64,000 bases of DNA from Caballeronia udeis (GCF_001544555.2 NZ_FCOK02000007.1:1-64000); one strand, 5' to 3'. Positions 34,414 to 43,837 are shown, counted from the first letter of the stretch. Numbers and translations are program-made. Notes: generated by a model from the letters alone, not told the origin.

Positions 34414-35490
34414 GTGAACTCGCTCGCCACTCCTGTCGCATCCCACGCAACTCCAACCGGTCAGACGCGTGGTCAACTGAACGGTATCTTGTTCGTCGCA
34501 TTGTTCGCCGCCGCCGTCACGCAGTTGGCGGCGCTGCCGTTCATCGCAAATCTGGGACTCAGTCCGCTGATCATCGGCATTGTTGCCGGAGCTATCTACG
34601 GCAACGCACTGCGGGACGGCATGCCGGAAAGCTGGGCGTCGGGCGTGAACTTCTCCGCCCGCAAGCTGCTGCGTATCGCAGTCGGCTTCTTCGGACTGCG
34701 CGTGAGCCTGCAGGAAATCGCGCAGGTCGGGCTGCCGGGGCTGACGGTGTCGGTGCTGGTGGTGGTGAGCACGCTCGCCGTCGGCACGTGGGCAGGCATG
34801 AAGCTGATGAAGCTCGACCGCGACACGGCCTTGCTGACAGCGGCCGGCAGCGCAATCTGCGGGGCCGCGGCAGTGCTCGCGTTCGAATCAACCTTGCAGT
34901 CGGAGCCGCATAAAAGCGCCATGGCGGTCGGCAGCGTGGTGCTGTTCGGCACGCTCTCCATGTTCCTCTACCCGCTCGCGTTGCACCTCGGCTGGCTGCA
35001 TCTGGACACGCTGGGCGTTGGCCTGTTTTTCGGCGGCACGATCCACGAAGTGGCTCAGGTGGTCGGCGCGGCCAGCAATGTGAGCCCGGAAGCGACGCAT
35101 ATCGCGACCATCGTGAAAATGACGCGCGTGATGCTGCTCGTGCCGGTGCTGCTCGGCATCGGCATGTGGATCAACCGCTCGCGTAACAACGGTCAGGCCG
35201 ACGGTAGCGGCACCAGGCGCAAGCTGGCCATTCCCTGGTTCGCGCTCGGCTTCCTCGCGCTCGTGATCGTGAATTCGTTGCATGTTTTGCCAGATACCGC
35301 GACGCACACGCTGAACACGCTCGATACGTTCGCGTTGACCATGGCGATGACCGCACTGGGTATCGAAACACGGATCGAGCAGATTCGCCGCGCCGGACCG
35401 CGCGCGCTGGTGACCGGCGCCATCGTCTATGCCTGGCTGATCGGGGGAGGACTCGCGATAACCATGGGCGTCGAGCGCCTGCTCGGGTAA
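34414..35490 (+). CDS. yeiH: YeiH-family (UPF0324) putative sulfate/sulfonate exporter
   Basis: 358 aa with about 10 membrane helices. Family motifs: 'LGLSPLIIGIVAGAIYGNAL', 'GVNFSARKLLRIAVGFFGLRVSLQEI', 'LLTAAGSAICGAAAVLAFES' and 'FGGTIHEVAQVVGAASNVSPEA'. YeiH/PSE-family proteins are putative anion exporters. The N-terminal 25 residues are Ala/Thr-rich and cytoplasmic. A good intrinsic terminator follows. Regulated probably by the divergent LysR protein. The substrate is not shown by sequence. Confidence 0.87.
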   Translation: MNSLATPVASHATPTGQTRGQLNGILFVALFAAAVTQLAALPFIANLGLSPLIIGIVAGAIYGNALRDGMPESWASGVNFSARKLLRIAVGFFGLRVSLQEIAQVGLPGLTVSVLVVVSTLAVGTWAGMKLMKLDRDTALLTAAGSAICGAAAVLAFESTLQSEPHKSAMAVGSVVLFGTLSMFLYPLALHLGWLHLDTLGVGLFFGGTIHEVAQVVGAASNVSPEATHIATIVKMTRVMLLVPVLLGIGMWINRSRNNGQADGSGTRRKLAIPWFALGFLALVIVNSLHVLPDTATHTLNTLDTFALTMAMTALGIETRIEQIRRAGPRALVTGAIVYAWLIGGGLAITMGVERLLG

Positions 35491-35517
35491 CGTTCGTAGA
35501 GGTGCCGCTTACAGGAA

Positions 35518-35546
35518 CAAAAGCCCCACCCGCGTGGGGTTTTTGC
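35518..35546 (+). terminator. Intrinsic terminator after yeiH
   Basis: GCCCCAC-CCGC-GTGGGG forms a 6-bp GC stem preceded by AAAA and followed by TTTTTGCTTTT on the plus strand, 28 bp past the yeiH stop. Confidence 0.85.
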
Positions 35547-35647
35547 TTTTCAGCGAAGTGACAAGCGTCATGCAAGCGTAACGGCACGCACGTTGCTACC
35601 CTTCTCTTTTTGGGTTTCCAGCAATCACAACCGCGAGGATATTGCCG

Positions 35648-36382
35648 ATGGCCTACGAACTGTATTACTGGGACGGTCTTCAAGGCCGGGGCGAATTCGT
35701 CCGGCTCGCGCTGGAAGACGCCGGCGCGGATTATGTCGACGTTTCACGGGGCGCGAAGAAGGACGGACAAGGCACGGGCGCCATGCTGAAGATCATGAAC
35801 AGCAAGACCGAGCCGCACATTCCGTTCGCCCCGCCATTCCTGAAGGATGGAGAACTGATCATCCCGCACGTTGCGAACATCCTGCAGTATCTCGCGCCGA
35901 AGCTCGGTCTCGCGCCGAAGGACGAAGGGCTGCGTTATGTCGCGCACGGCTTGCAGTTGACAATCACGGACATGGTGGCGGAAGTCCACGACACCCATCA
36001 TCCGCTGGCAAACGGCCTTTACTACGAAGACCAGAAGGACGCAGCGAAGAAGCGCGCGAAGGATTTCATCGAGAACCGGGTTCCCAAGTTCATCGGCTAT
36101 TTCGAGCGGGTGCTTGCGCAAAATCCCCACGGCGACACGCAGGTGATCGGCAACACGACCACCTACGTGGATCTGTCGATATTTCAAGTTGTCGAGGGCC
36201 TTCACTACGCTTTTCCCCGCGCAATGAAAAAGTTCGGCGGCCTGTACCCGCGCGTCACAGCGTTGCACGATGCCGTGCTGGAACGGCCGAATATTGCGGC
36301 TTATGTCGAATCAGAACGACGGATTCCCTTCAACGAATCCGGCATCTTCCGCCATTACCCGGAACTGGACCAGGACGCCTGA
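35648..36382 (+). CDS. Glutathione S-transferase-family protein
   Basis: 244 aa. N-terminal thioredoxin-like domain 'YELYYWDGLQGRGEFVRLALEDAGADYVDVSRG' and a cis-Pro region 'FAPPFLKDGELIIPHVANILQYLA', followed by an all-helical C-terminal domain with 'TTTYVDLSIFQVVEGLHYAF' (GST N-capping Asp). GAGGA sits 8 nt upstream of the ATG. It is followed 45 nt later by the aldo-keto reductase gene, so the two probably form a detoxification operon. The substrate is unknown. Confidence 0.86.
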   Translation: MAYELYYWDGLQGRGEFVRLALEDAGADYVDVSRGAKKDGQGTGAMLKIMNSKTEPHIPFAPPFLKDGELIIPHVANILQYLAPKLGLAPKDEGLRYVAHGLQLTITDMVAEVHDTHHPLANGLYYEDQKDAAKKRAKDFIENRVPKFIGYFERVLAQNPHGDTQVIGNTTTYVDLSIFQVVEGLHYAFPRAMKKFGGLYPRVTALHDAVLERPNIAAYVESERRIPFNESGIFRHYPELDQDA

Positions 36383-36427
36383 GCCAGCCGGACTATCGCT
36401 GATAAACGTAATCACAAGGAGCATCAG

Positions 36428-37231
36428 ATGATCGAAACAATCCCCGCCTTCGGACTCGGAACCTTTCGCGTGGACGCGGAGAAAACCGCCAAGGCTGTCA
36501 CGAGCGCACTGCAACTTGGCTATCGCCATATCGATACCGCGCAGCTCTATAAGAACGAAGAAGCCGTCGGCAAAGGTGTGCGCGATTCGGCCGTGCCACG
36601 TGAAGATATCTGGGTCACCACGAAGGTCTGGCACGACCGGCTGCGTCGTGACGATGTCGTTAAAAGCCTTGTCGAAAGCCATAGGAAGCTGAACATCGGC
36701 ACGATCGATCTCGCGCTGGTTCATTGGCCGTCGCCGGATAGCGTGGTGCCTATCGCCGAATCCATCGCGGGTTTTCAGGACGCACAGAAACAGCAGTTGA
36801 TCCGGTATTTCGGCGTGTCGAACTTCACGGCGCCGTTGCTCGAAGAAGCGTTGAACGCGCCCGGCGGCAAGGGCATTGTGACCAACCAGTTCGAAATCAG
36901 CCCGTTCCTCGCGAACCGCAAGCTGGTGGAGGCAACGCAAAAGCTCGGCGTGAAGGTGACCGCGTATATGCCGCTCGGCGAAGGCCGCGCGCACAAAGAC
37001 CCCACGTTGGTTGCCATCGCGAAGAAGCATGGCGTGACGCCCGCCCAGGTGACGTTTGCGTGGCTGCTGTCACGCGATATCGTGGTGCTGTCGGCATCCA
37101 CGAATCCGGAACATCAGCAGGTGAATTGGGACTCGCAGAAGGTGAAATTGGACGCCGACGATATCGCGAAGATCGATGCGCTCGACGAAGGCCAACGAAA
37201 CGCGAAGCCGCCATTTGCGCCGAAGTGGTGA
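36428..37231 (+). CDS. Aldo/keto reductase (2,5-diketo-D-gluconate reductase-like)
   Basis: 267 aa NADPH-dependent AKR barrel. Catalytic tetrad visible: Asp and Tyr in 'HIDTAQLYKNEEAVG', Lys in VTTKVWHDRL, His in ALVHWPSPD. Coenzyme motif 'KHGVTPAQVTFAWLLSRDIVVLSASTNPEHQQ'. Length fits AKR5-type enzymes (YafB, 2,5-DKG reductase B), which reduce methylglyoxal and related carbonyls. AAGGAG precedes the start. Probably co-transcribed with the glutathione transferase. Confidence 0.87.
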   Translation: MIETIPAFGLGTFRVDAEKTAKAVTSALQLGYRHIDTAQLYKNEEAVGKGVRDSAVPREDIWVTTKVWHDRLRRDDVVKSLVESHRKLNIGTIDLALVHWPSPDSVVPIAESIAGFQDAQKQQLIRYFGVSNFTAPLLEEALNAPGGKGIVTNQFEISPFLANRKLVEATQKLGVKVTAYMPLGEGRAHKDPTLVAIAKKHGVTPAQVTFAWLLSRDIVVLSASTNPEHQQVNWDSQKVKLDADDIAKIDALDEGQRNAKPPFAPKW

Positions 37232-37324
37232 CTTCGCGGATTGACGCAGGAAAGAGAAAGAGCCTGGCTTCGCTGTAGCGAGGCCGGGTTTTCAGAACCC
37301 GCGCCGCTTCACCATTCAGCCCAT

Positions 37325-37756
37325 TCAGCCCAAATGGGTCCGCTTCTCGCGTGCGGGCGCGACATCGTTCGTAGAAAGCGCGTGGACAATGCCGCAGTCC
37401 GTCGCCGATTCTTCCGTTGTGCATTGCCCCCTCAACGCAACCAGTTGCGCCTTGAGTTGCGTCAATTCCTCGATTCGCCTGTCCACATGAAGAATGTGTT
37501 CATCGACGAGCGAATTGATTGAGCCGCACGGTTCGCCGGGCGCATCGGTTGCGCTGAGCAGATTTCGGATCTCGTCATGCGTCATATCCAGTGCGCGGCA
37601 ATTACGGATAAACCGCAACCGTTCCGCGTGCGCTTCCGTGTAATTCCGGTAATTGGAATCCGTCCGGTTGGCGTGCGGCAACAGGCCCTCTTTCTCGTAG
37701 AAGCGGATGGTTTCAGTCGTGCACTGAGCCATTTTCGCCAGTTCACCAATTCTCAT
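37325..37756 (-). CDS. cadR: MerR-family heavy-metal regulator (CadR/PbrR-like)
   Basis: 143 aa. MerR winged HTH 'MRIGELAKMAQCTTETIRFYEKEGLLP' , 'NRTDSNYRNYTEAHAERLRFIRNCRALDMTHDEIRNLL', a dimerisation helix 'VDEHILHVDRRIEELTQLKAQLVALRGQC' and metal-site cysteines in the GEPCGSINSL, RGQCTT and TDCGIVH segments, the three-Cys pattern of Cd/Pb sensors. It is divergent from the CadA-type ATPase gene and should twist its 19-bp-spacer promoter open when metal is bound. Whether Cd, Pb or Zn is preferred cannot be told. Confidence 0.9.
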   Translation of the reverse strand: MRIGELAKMAQCTTETIRFYEKEGLLPHANRTDSNYRNYTEAHAERLRFIRNCRALDMTHDEIRNLLSATDAPGEPCGSINSLVDEHILHVDRRIEELTQLKAQLVALRGQCTTEESATDCGIVHALSTNDVAPAREKRTHLG

Positions 37757-37779
37757 TTGCTTGCGCTCCCGGTCAACGC

Positions 37780-37810
37780 TTGACCTTGAAGTGACTTCAG
37801 GGCGTCTACT
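37780..37810 (+). promoter_or_regulatory. MerR-type promoter/operator of the metal ATPase gene
   Basis: TTGACC (37780-37785) and TCTACT (37805-37810) are separated by 19 bp, the over-long spacer that MerR regulators need. The spacer contains the imperfect dyad CCTTGAAGTGACTTCAGGG centred between the two elements. The start codon lies 28 bp downstream. Confidence 0.85.
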
Positions 37811-37837
37811 GAATCATACATTGCCTCTGGAGGCCAC

Positions 37838-40171
37838 ATGGTTGATCGTTTCCCTGCTATCAAGGCCGCCCCGCTGGACCATGACGCGGCGTGCTGCACG
37901 CATGCTCACGTTGAGGTTGCCGACAATGCGGAGCGCTCGCCGGCCAAGCCGTCAGGCGACAATTTATTACCTTCTACCGCGGCCGAGGACACCCGAAGCG
38001 TCTTTCTCGTTGAGGAGATGGATTGCGCCGCAGAGATCGCGCTGATCCAGAACAAGCTGTCCTCACTGCCCGCCGTTAGCGACATGGACTTCGACATCAT
38101 GCAGCGCCGGGTGACAGTCAGGCACGCGCCCGGACAGCAAGAATCCATCTCTCAGGCGATTCACTCCCTGGGTATGTCCGCGGCGATTATCGACCCTGAT
38201 AGCACAAGCAAGGATGAGCCTCCACCGAAGCGCCGTCGCGCGTGGCCGCTTGCGCTGGCTGGCGTCGCAGCAGTGGGTTCCGAGATCCTGAGCTTCGCCG
38301 CGCTTAGCGCTTCCATGTCGAACTGGCTTCCCGCCTGGTTGCCGCAGTTCAGACCTGCCTGGCTGCCCTCATGGGGTTTGCTGACCTCGCTACCCAGCGC
38401 TATAGCGGCAACGCTTGCGCTGATCGCCGTCATTGTGGGTGGCCTCGGCACCTATAAGAAGGGCTGGATCGCGCTGCGTCACGGCAATCTCAATATCAAC
38501 GCGTTGATGAGCATTGCCGTCACGGGCGCGCTGATGCTCGGCCAGTGGCCGGAAGCCGCCATGGTCATGGTGCTGTTCAGCCTCGCTGAACTGATCGAAT
38601 CGAAATCGCTTGACCGGGCACGCAATGCCGTTGGCAAACTGCTGCAACTCTCGCCGGATCGCGTGACCCAGCAACAGGCCGATGGCACGTGGAGCGACGT
38701 CGATTCCCGTCAGGTCGGGATCGGCGCCATTGTGCGCGTCAAGCCCGGCGAGCGGATAGGACTTGACGGTGTCGTCACGTCGGGTCGCTCGGCGGTCAAT
38801 CAGGCAGCGATCAGCGGTGAAAGCCTGCCCGTCGACAAAACCCCCGGCGACGCCGTCTTTGCCGGAACGCTGAACGCGTCAGGGTCGCTTGACTATCGCG
38901 TCACGGCCCGCGCCGATGGCACCCTGCTCGCGCGGATTATTCATGCGGTATCGGCGGCGCAAGCGTCAAAGGCGCCCACGCAACGTTTCGTCGACCAATT
39001 CGCGCGTATCTACACGCCTGTCATCTTTGCGCTCGCCCTGCTCGTGGCGATCGTACCGCCCATGCTGTTCAGCGGCGCATGGCAGACCTGGATCTACAAG
39101 GCGCTCGTGCTGCTCGTCATCGCCTGTCCGTGCGCCCTGGTCATCTCGACGCCGGTGACGATCGCGAGTGGCCTGGCGTCTGCCGCCCGCAAGGGAATTC
39201 TCATCAAGGGCGGCGTCTATCTCGAAATGGGACGCACGCTAACCGCTCTCGCGTTCGATAAGACCGGCACCATCACGCGTGGCGTTCCCGTTCAGACGGA
39301 CGTCCACATCATGAGTGGCGCCGACGCGCAGTTTTGCGGCCTCCTCGCTGCCAGTCTCGCGGGGCGCTCGGATCACCCGGTGTCCAAAGCGGTCGCACAA
39401 GCGGCAAACATCGAGGAATTGAACCGCGTCAAGGTCGAAGCGTTTGAAGCACTGCCCGGCCGCGGCGTGCAAGGCGTGCTGGACGGGCGCAGCTATGCGC
39501 TTGGCAACCGACGTCTCGTCGCGGAGCGCGGCTTCCTGAGCGTTGACACTGCCGCGCGTCTGGATGTACTGGAAAGCGAGGGTAAGACGGCCGTCATGCT
39601 GATGGATGAAAAAGGCGTGCTCGCGCTGTTCGCTGTCGCCGATGAAATCCGCGAGGGCAGCCGCGACGCGATCGCCGCGCTTCGCAAGCTGGATGTCCGC
39701 ACCGTGATGCTGAGCGGCGACAATGAACGCGCCGTTGCGGCCATCGCACGGGAGGTCGGTATCGATAAAGCGTACGGCAACCAACTGCCCGAAGATAAAC
39801 TCGGCGCCATAGCGGCCCTTGCTGAAAACGGCGCGCGGGTCGGCATGGTCGGTGACGGCATCAACGACGCGCCCGCGCTCGCGCGCGCGGATATTGGCTT
39901 TGCGATGGGCGTCATGGGCTCGGACGCTGCGATTGAAACGGCCGATGTGGCGCTGATGGACGACGACCTTCGCAAGGTGGGCGTGTTCATCGGTCTATCG
40001 AAAGCGACGCATTCCATTCTGGTCCAGAACATCACGCTGGCGCTCGGCATCAAGGCTGCATTCCTGATCATGGCGCTCGCTGGCTCCTCGACACTCTGGA
40101 TGGCAGTGGTCGCCGACGTAGGCGCCAGTCTGCTGGTAATTGGCAACGGCCTCAGGCTGTTGCGCAAGTAA
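37838..40171 (+). CDS. cadA: Cadmium/zinc/lead-exporting P1B-type ATPase
   Basis: 777 aa. N-terminus has a Cys/His cluster (DHDAACCTHAH) then an HMA-like domain with a single Cys (EEMDCAAE, C63). Core: actuator 'AISGESLPVDKTPGD', transmembrane metal site CPCALVIS near residue 430, phosphorylation site DKTGTITRG at about D473, nucleotide motif SDHPVSKAV and hinge 'MVGDGINDAPALARADIGFAMG'. The CPC plus C-terminal Lys/Asp helix pattern of 1B-2 pumps predicts Zn/Cd/Pb export. GGAGG precedes the start by 5 nt. Controlled by the divergent CadR-like regulator. Confidence 0.92.
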   Translation: MVDRFPAIKAAPLDHDAACCTHAHVEVADNAERSPAKPSGDNLLPSTAAEDTRSVFLVEEMDCAAEIALIQNKLSSLPAVSDMDFDIMQRRVTVRHAPGQQESISQAIHSLGMSAAIIDPDSTSKDEPPPKRRRAWPLALAGVAAVGSEILSFAALSASMSNWLPAWLPQFRPAWLPSWGLLTSLPSAIAATLALIAVIVGGLGTYKKGWIALRHGNLNINALMSIAVTGALMLGQWPEAAMVMVLFSLAELIESKSLDRARNAVGKLLQLSPDRVTQQQADGTWSDVDSRQVGIGAIVRVKPGERIGLDGVVTSGRSAVNQAAISGESLPVDKTPGDAVFAGTLNASGSLDYRVTARADGTLLARIIHAVSAAQASKAPTQRFVDQFARIYTPVIFALALLVAIVPPMLFSGAWQTWIYKALVLLVIACPCALVISTPVTIASGLASAARKGILIKGGVYLEMGRTLTALAFDKTGTITRGVPVQTDVHIMSGADAQFCGLLAASLAGRSDHPVSKAVAQAANIEELNRVKVEAFEALPGRGVQGVLDGRSYALGNRRLVAERGFLSVDTAARLDVLESEGKTAVMLMDEKGVLALFAVADEIREGSRDAIAALRKLDVRTVMLSGDNERAVAAIAREVGIDKAYGNQLPEDKLGAIAALAENGARVGMVGDGINDAPALARADIGFAMGVMGSDAAIETADVALMDDDLRKVGVFIGLSKATHSILVQNITLALGIKAAFLIMALAGSSTLWMAVVADVGASLLVIGNGLRLLRK

Positions 40172-40221
40172 CGCCGAAGCACATGGAGAGTCGGGTTTGT
40201 GACGTTTTTTCTGCTGCGCGA

Positions 40222-42009
40222 ATGATATCCTTGCCCGCACATTCGCCGACTCGCTCCAACATTCAAGCTCACGTGCTTTCATTCCTGCTTAAACTTCGCA
40301 CCCGGGCCCAGATCCGGTTCCGTTTCTCCGAAGCCCACACCATGCTCGTGTGGGCCGTGATTGTCGGCGTGGCCGGCGCATTCGCGACTTCGGCGTTCCG
40401 CGAGGGTATCGACGAATTGCAGCGGCTCTTCGGCGGCGCCAACAGTAACTTTGTCGAGATGGCGACACGCCTGCCCTGGCCCGTGCGCGTCGCACTGCCA
40501 ACGGCGGGCGGGCTGATCGCGGGCGTGTGCCTGCTGATCGCGCGGCGTCGCAACTCGGGTCAGGCGAATGCCGACTACATGGAGGCCGTAACCATTGGCG
40601 ACGGCGTCGTCCCGGTCTGGCAAAGCATGTGGCGCAGCATCTCGTCGCTGTTCACTATCGCCAGCGGCGGTTCCATCGGGCGCGAAGGCTCGATGGTGCA
40701 ACTCGCGGCGCTGTGCGCGTCGCTGATTGGCCGCTGGGTCCACTTCGACCCGCCGCGCCTGCGTCTGCTTGTGGCCTGCGGTGCCGCAGCCGGGATCACC
40801 TCGGCGTACAACGCGCCTATCGCCGGCGCGTTCTTCGTCACCGAACTCGTGCTCGGCTCCATGGCCATGGAAAGTTTCGGGCCAATCGTGGTGTCCTCGG
40901 TGGTCGCGAACATCACCATGCGCGAGTTCGCCGGCTATCGGCCGCCTTACGAAATGCCTGTATTCCCGACTGTCACCGGCGTAGAAGTGCTGCTGTTCGT
41001 CGTGCTCGGATTGCTCTGCGGCGTGCTGGCGCCGTATTTCCTGCGCCTGCTGGCTGCGTCGAAACAACGCTTCGCCAAGCTGCCCCTGCCCTTGCCGATC
41101 CGCCTGGGATTCGGCGGCCTGATTGTGGGCGTGATCTCGATCTGGTACCCGGAGGTCTGGGGCAACGGTTATGAAGTCGTCAACTCGCTCCTGCATCATT
41201 CGTGGACCTGGGAAGCGCTGGCTGCAGTGCTGTTCTTCAAGATCGTCGCGACCGCGGCAACCGCGGGTTCCGGCGCGGTCGGCGGGATCTTCACGCCGAC
41301 GCTCTTCGTGGGCGCGGTGGTCGGCTGCCTGTTCGGGCTCGCGGCGCATACGATCTGGCCGCACTCCACGTCCGCACCCTTTGCTTACGCGATGGTCGGG
41401 ATGGGCGCGTTCCTCGCTGCCGCCACGCACGCGCCGTTGATGGCAATCCTGATGATCTTCGAAATGACGCTGAGTTATCAGGTCATGCTGCCGCTGATGC
41501 TCTCGTGCGTGGTGGCATTTTTCATTGCGCGGGCATCGGCGCAGACATCGATGTACGAGGTCACGCTGCGCCGCAACCGCGATGAAAAAGAGCGCATGCG
41601 GCTTGCCGCCACGCAGATGCGCGAACTCGTGAAACCGGCTGACACGGTCGTGCCGCTCGACGCAGACGTGAAGACGATGACCCGCGTGTTCCTCGAGTAT
41701 CCGGTGAAGTACCTTTACGTCGTGGATTCGGACGGCCAGTTTCGCGGCGTGGTGGCGCTCAAGGACATCACGTCCGATCTGCTCGAGGAACACGACACCG
41801 AGGTGAAAACCGCTGAAGATTATCTGCAAGCTCATTTCGATGTCCTTACACCGGACATGTCGCTGGGCGAAGCGCTGCAGCATTTCCTCGCGTTCCAGGG
41901 CGAACGTCTGCCGGTCATCGATTGCCCGACCCGGCCGGTGTTACTCGGCGTGGTCTACAAGACATCGCTTCTCGATGCTTACTTCCGTCTGAACCCGGCA
42001 TCGCGTTGA
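40222..42009 (+). CDS. ClC-family chloride channel/antiporter with C-terminal CBS pair
   Basis: About 595 aa. ClC motifs: 'TIASGGSIGREGSMVQLAA' (gating Glu in GREG), 'GITSAYNAPIAGAFFVTELVL' and 'GSGAVGGIFTPTLFVGAVVG'. The C-terminal ~130 residues hold two CBS-domain halves ('MRELVKPADTVVPLDADVKTMTRVFLEYPVKYLYVVD', 'AHFDVLTPDMSLGEALQHFLAFQGERLPVID'). The Glu at the gate suggests an H+/Cl- antiporter. The start is uncertain: ATG 40183, ATG 40222 or GTG 40273 are all in frame and none has a good ribosome binding site. It follows cadA closely but may be separately transcribed. Confidence 0.85.
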   Translation: MISLPAHSPTRSNIQAHVLSFLLKLRTRAQIRFRFSEAHTMLVWAVIVGVAGAFATSAFREGIDELQRLFGGANSNFVEMATRLPWPVRVALPTAGGLIAGVCLLIARRRNSGQANADYMEAVTIGDGVVPVWQSMWRSISSLFTIASGGSIGREGSMVQLAALCASLIGRWVHFDPPRLRLLVACGAAAGITSAYNAPIAGAFFVTELVLGSMAMESFGPIVVSSVVANITMREFAGYRPPYEMPVFPTVTGVEVLLFVVLGLLCGVLAPYFLRLLAASKQRFAKLPLPLPIRLGFGGLIVGVISIWYPEVWGNGYEVVNSLLHHSWTWEALAAVLFFKIVATAATAGSGAVGGIFTPTLFVGAVVGCLFGLAAHTIWPHSTSAPFAYAMVGMGAFLAAATHAPLMAILMIFEMTLSYQVMLPLMLSCVVAFFIARASAQTSMYEVTLRRNRDEKERMRLAATQMRELVKPADTVVPLDADVKTMTRVFLEYPVKYLYVVDSDGQFRGVVALKDITSDLLEEHDTEVKTAEDYLQAHFDVLTPDMSLGEALQHFLAFQGERLPVIDCPTRPVLLGVVYKTSLLDAYFRLNPASR

Positions 42010-42293
42010 AATTTCCCGACGCGTGCAAAATTGCGGCAATACCTGCTTGCCCCGTGAAACGCACGCTGAAGACCGGATTCTAGAATTCGCTTGAAGAACG
42101 GGCGCCGGCTCCGCTTGAAGGAAGGCTTGGCACGCAGGTGCTATTCATCAGGTGAAGCGCCTGAAAATCGCACAAATCGATTGGCATGGCGTTTGCTCGA
42201 TTCCCCGCTACTATTCTCCGTACGACCTTGTATTTCTGCTGCTTTTGCACCGCTTGCGTACGCGTGTGGACTTAGTGTCTGGAGGGTTGAGCG

Positions 42294-42569
42294 ATGAAAA
42301 CCTCAACAGCTTTATCAATGGTTCTGGTATCCGTGTCGTGTTACGCCGCGCCTATCCGTACGGACGACGCGGGCATTTATGCTGCTCGCCAGGCGCAAGC
42401 GATGCGTGCGGAGCTTGCCATTCGCGCCAATGCCCCGCCAGTCGCGCCGCCCGCGCCGGACGTGCGCGCACAGGCACTCGATCACGCGCACTGGTTTCAA
42501 GTAGAGATACCGAAATCGCACTCGCCCAGCCACGGCATGGCAAGCCAGGTGATACAAGTGCAGACTTGA
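42294..42569 (+). CDS. Small secreted hypothetical protein (91 aa)
   Basis: GGAGGG precedes the ATG by about 7 nt. Signal peptide MKTSTALSMVLVSVSCYAAP; the mature part is Ala/Pro-rich with 'AARQAQAMRAELAIRANAPPVAPPAPDVRAQALDHAHWFQVEIPK'. No recognised domain. Followed 56 nt later by the DUF2795-type gene on the same strand. The frame and strong ribosome binding site make it a likely real gene; function unknown. Confidence 0.65.
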   Translation: MKTSTALSMVLVSVSCYAAPIRTDDAGIYAARQAQAMRAELAIRANAPPVAPPAPDVRAQALDHAHWFQVEIPKSHSPSHGMASQVIQVQT

Positions 42570-42625
42570 CGTTCCGCCGTGAGCGCAACGACTCGGATGG
42601 ACCAATAAGACAATCAAGGGCACCG

Positions 42626-42868
42626 ATGACCGATACGCACGTGAATGCCAGCTTGAACGACGAACCGATCGACGATGAAATCGCAGAGGTCCTGCGCGAC
42701 CTGACCTATCCGACCAACAAGGATGGCATTGTCGATGCGGCGCGCGCTGCGGGCGCAAGCAACGACGTGATTGCCGTGTTCGATGGTTTGCCTGAGCAGG
42801 ATTATGCGAATGCCGACGCCATAGAGCAGTTGCTGGGAAGCAATGGCGGTTCGGGGATCGCAATATAA
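42626..42868 (+). CDS. DUF2795-family small protein
   Basis: 80 aa, acidic, cytoplasmic. MTDTHVNASLNDEPIDDEIA start, then 'VLRDLTYPTNKDGIVDAARAAGASNDVIAVFDGLPEQDYANADAIEQLL', which matches the DUF2795 pattern (short helix, 'P..K..iv..A...ga...vl..l..lp...Y'). AAGGG lies 5 nt upstream of the ATG, and the longer open frame upstream shows no coding character. Function unknown. Convergent with the TetR regulator gene. Confidence 0.75.
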   Translation: MTDTHVNASLNDEPIDDEIAEVLRDLTYPTNKDGIVDAARAAGASNDVIAVFDGLPEQDYANADAIEQLLGSNGGSGIAI

Positions 42869-42880
42869 GCGGGCTTAGCT

Positions 42881-42918
42881 CAGGCAGCGTTCTCAGGCGG
42901 CGTTCTTAAGCAGCGTTC
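42881..42918. repeat. 13-bp repeat, three degenerate copies
   Basis: CAGGCAGCGTTCT, CAGGCGGCGTTCT and TAAGCAGCGTTCA follow at a 13-bp period between the convergent DUF2795 and TetR genes. Flanking CGGGC (42870) and GCCCG (42924) could pair to close a loop, so it may act as a terminator-like structure. Confidence 0.6.
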
Positions 42919-42936
42919 AGCTCGCCCGAACAAGCC

Positions 42937-43557
42937 TCAGGCCACCTCGGCTCCGAACACCACCCGGCTGAAAAATTTTGCCAGGACGGCTTCGGACATT
43001 TCGCTGCCACAAGCCTGCGGATCCGACGTGTAGAAAAACTGCATGCCATCAATCAAGGCCGTCAGCCCGAGCGCCAACTGCTCCGCCGGCATGGGCAACG
43101 GCGTCCCTGCCCGCTCTGAAAACGCGACAATGTACGCAGTCGTGTGCTGCAACAATTCCCGGATGAATGCATTGAATTGCGCGCGAAATTTCGCATCGCG
43201 GCTCGACTGCAATTTCGCTTCCACCCACAGCAAAAAACACTTGTTGTCGCGGTAGCACTCACTGTAGTACTGCAACAGGCGGGCTTCCATGTCGGCCCGG
43301 CTCGCTTCGCCATCGAAGATGGAATGCAGGCGGCTCATGATCCCGTCGTGATCGCGCTTGAGCAGTTCCAGAAACAAGGCCGACTTGCTGCCGAAGTTCG
43401 AATAGAACGCACCGCGCGTATAACCCGCCGCCGCCGCAATGTCCTCGACACTGGCGGCAACAAACCCCTTCTTCATGAAAACAGCTTGGGCGGCGTCAAG
43501 CAAACGCTGACGCGTTTGATCACGGCTTTGCTCCCGGGTAAGGCGAATTCGTTTCAT
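42937..43557 (-). CDS. TetR-family repressor of the adjacent RND operon
   Basis: 206 aa. HTH 'TRQRLLDAAQAVFMKKGFVAASVEDIAAAAGYTRGAFYSNFGSKSALFLELLKRD' is a textbook TetR/AcrR domain; the rest is helical ligand-binding domain with no family signature. Divergent from the efflux operon with about 280 bp between start codons, so local repression of the pump is the natural model. Inducer unknown. The short AT-rich stretch in front of it (43558-43640) probably holds the promoters. Confidence 0.88.
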   Translation of the reverse strand: MKRIRLTREQSRDQTRQRLLDAAQAVFMKKGFVAASVEDIAAAAGYTRGAFYSNFGSKSALFLELLKRDHDGIMSRLHSIFDGEASRADMEARLLQYYSECYRDNKCFLLWVEAKLQSSRDAKFRAQFNAFIRELLQHTTAYIVAFSERAGTPLPMPAEQLALGLTALIDGMQFFYTSDPQACGSEMSEAVLAKFFSRVVFGAEVA

Positions 43558-43837
43558 CTGTCGAGTTTAGCATCTCAAAATTGGATTATGATACGGCTTT
43601 GATTTCAGATTCACAGTTGTATTAGAATTCATCGCGTATCTGACGGCGAGGTGCTGGGAAGCATGGTGGGCGAAGCATGCCGCCTGTTCAAGTACCCCGC
43701 CCCAAATAGCGCCTCATCTTGAAAATGCGCAGCGGCATATGTTGACGCTGCGTGCCGCACGTGTGTGCAAGTCCGTCTTGCAGGCACGGGAAGCCTTTGC
43801 GCCGAGGTCATTCGTGATTCTGCAAGTCTGTCGCCGC

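Noticed and set aside
40279..41883. 534-codon open frame on the minus strand opposite the ClC gene
   Set aside because: Same mirror-frame artefact, with an Arg/His/Gln-rich product and no motif.
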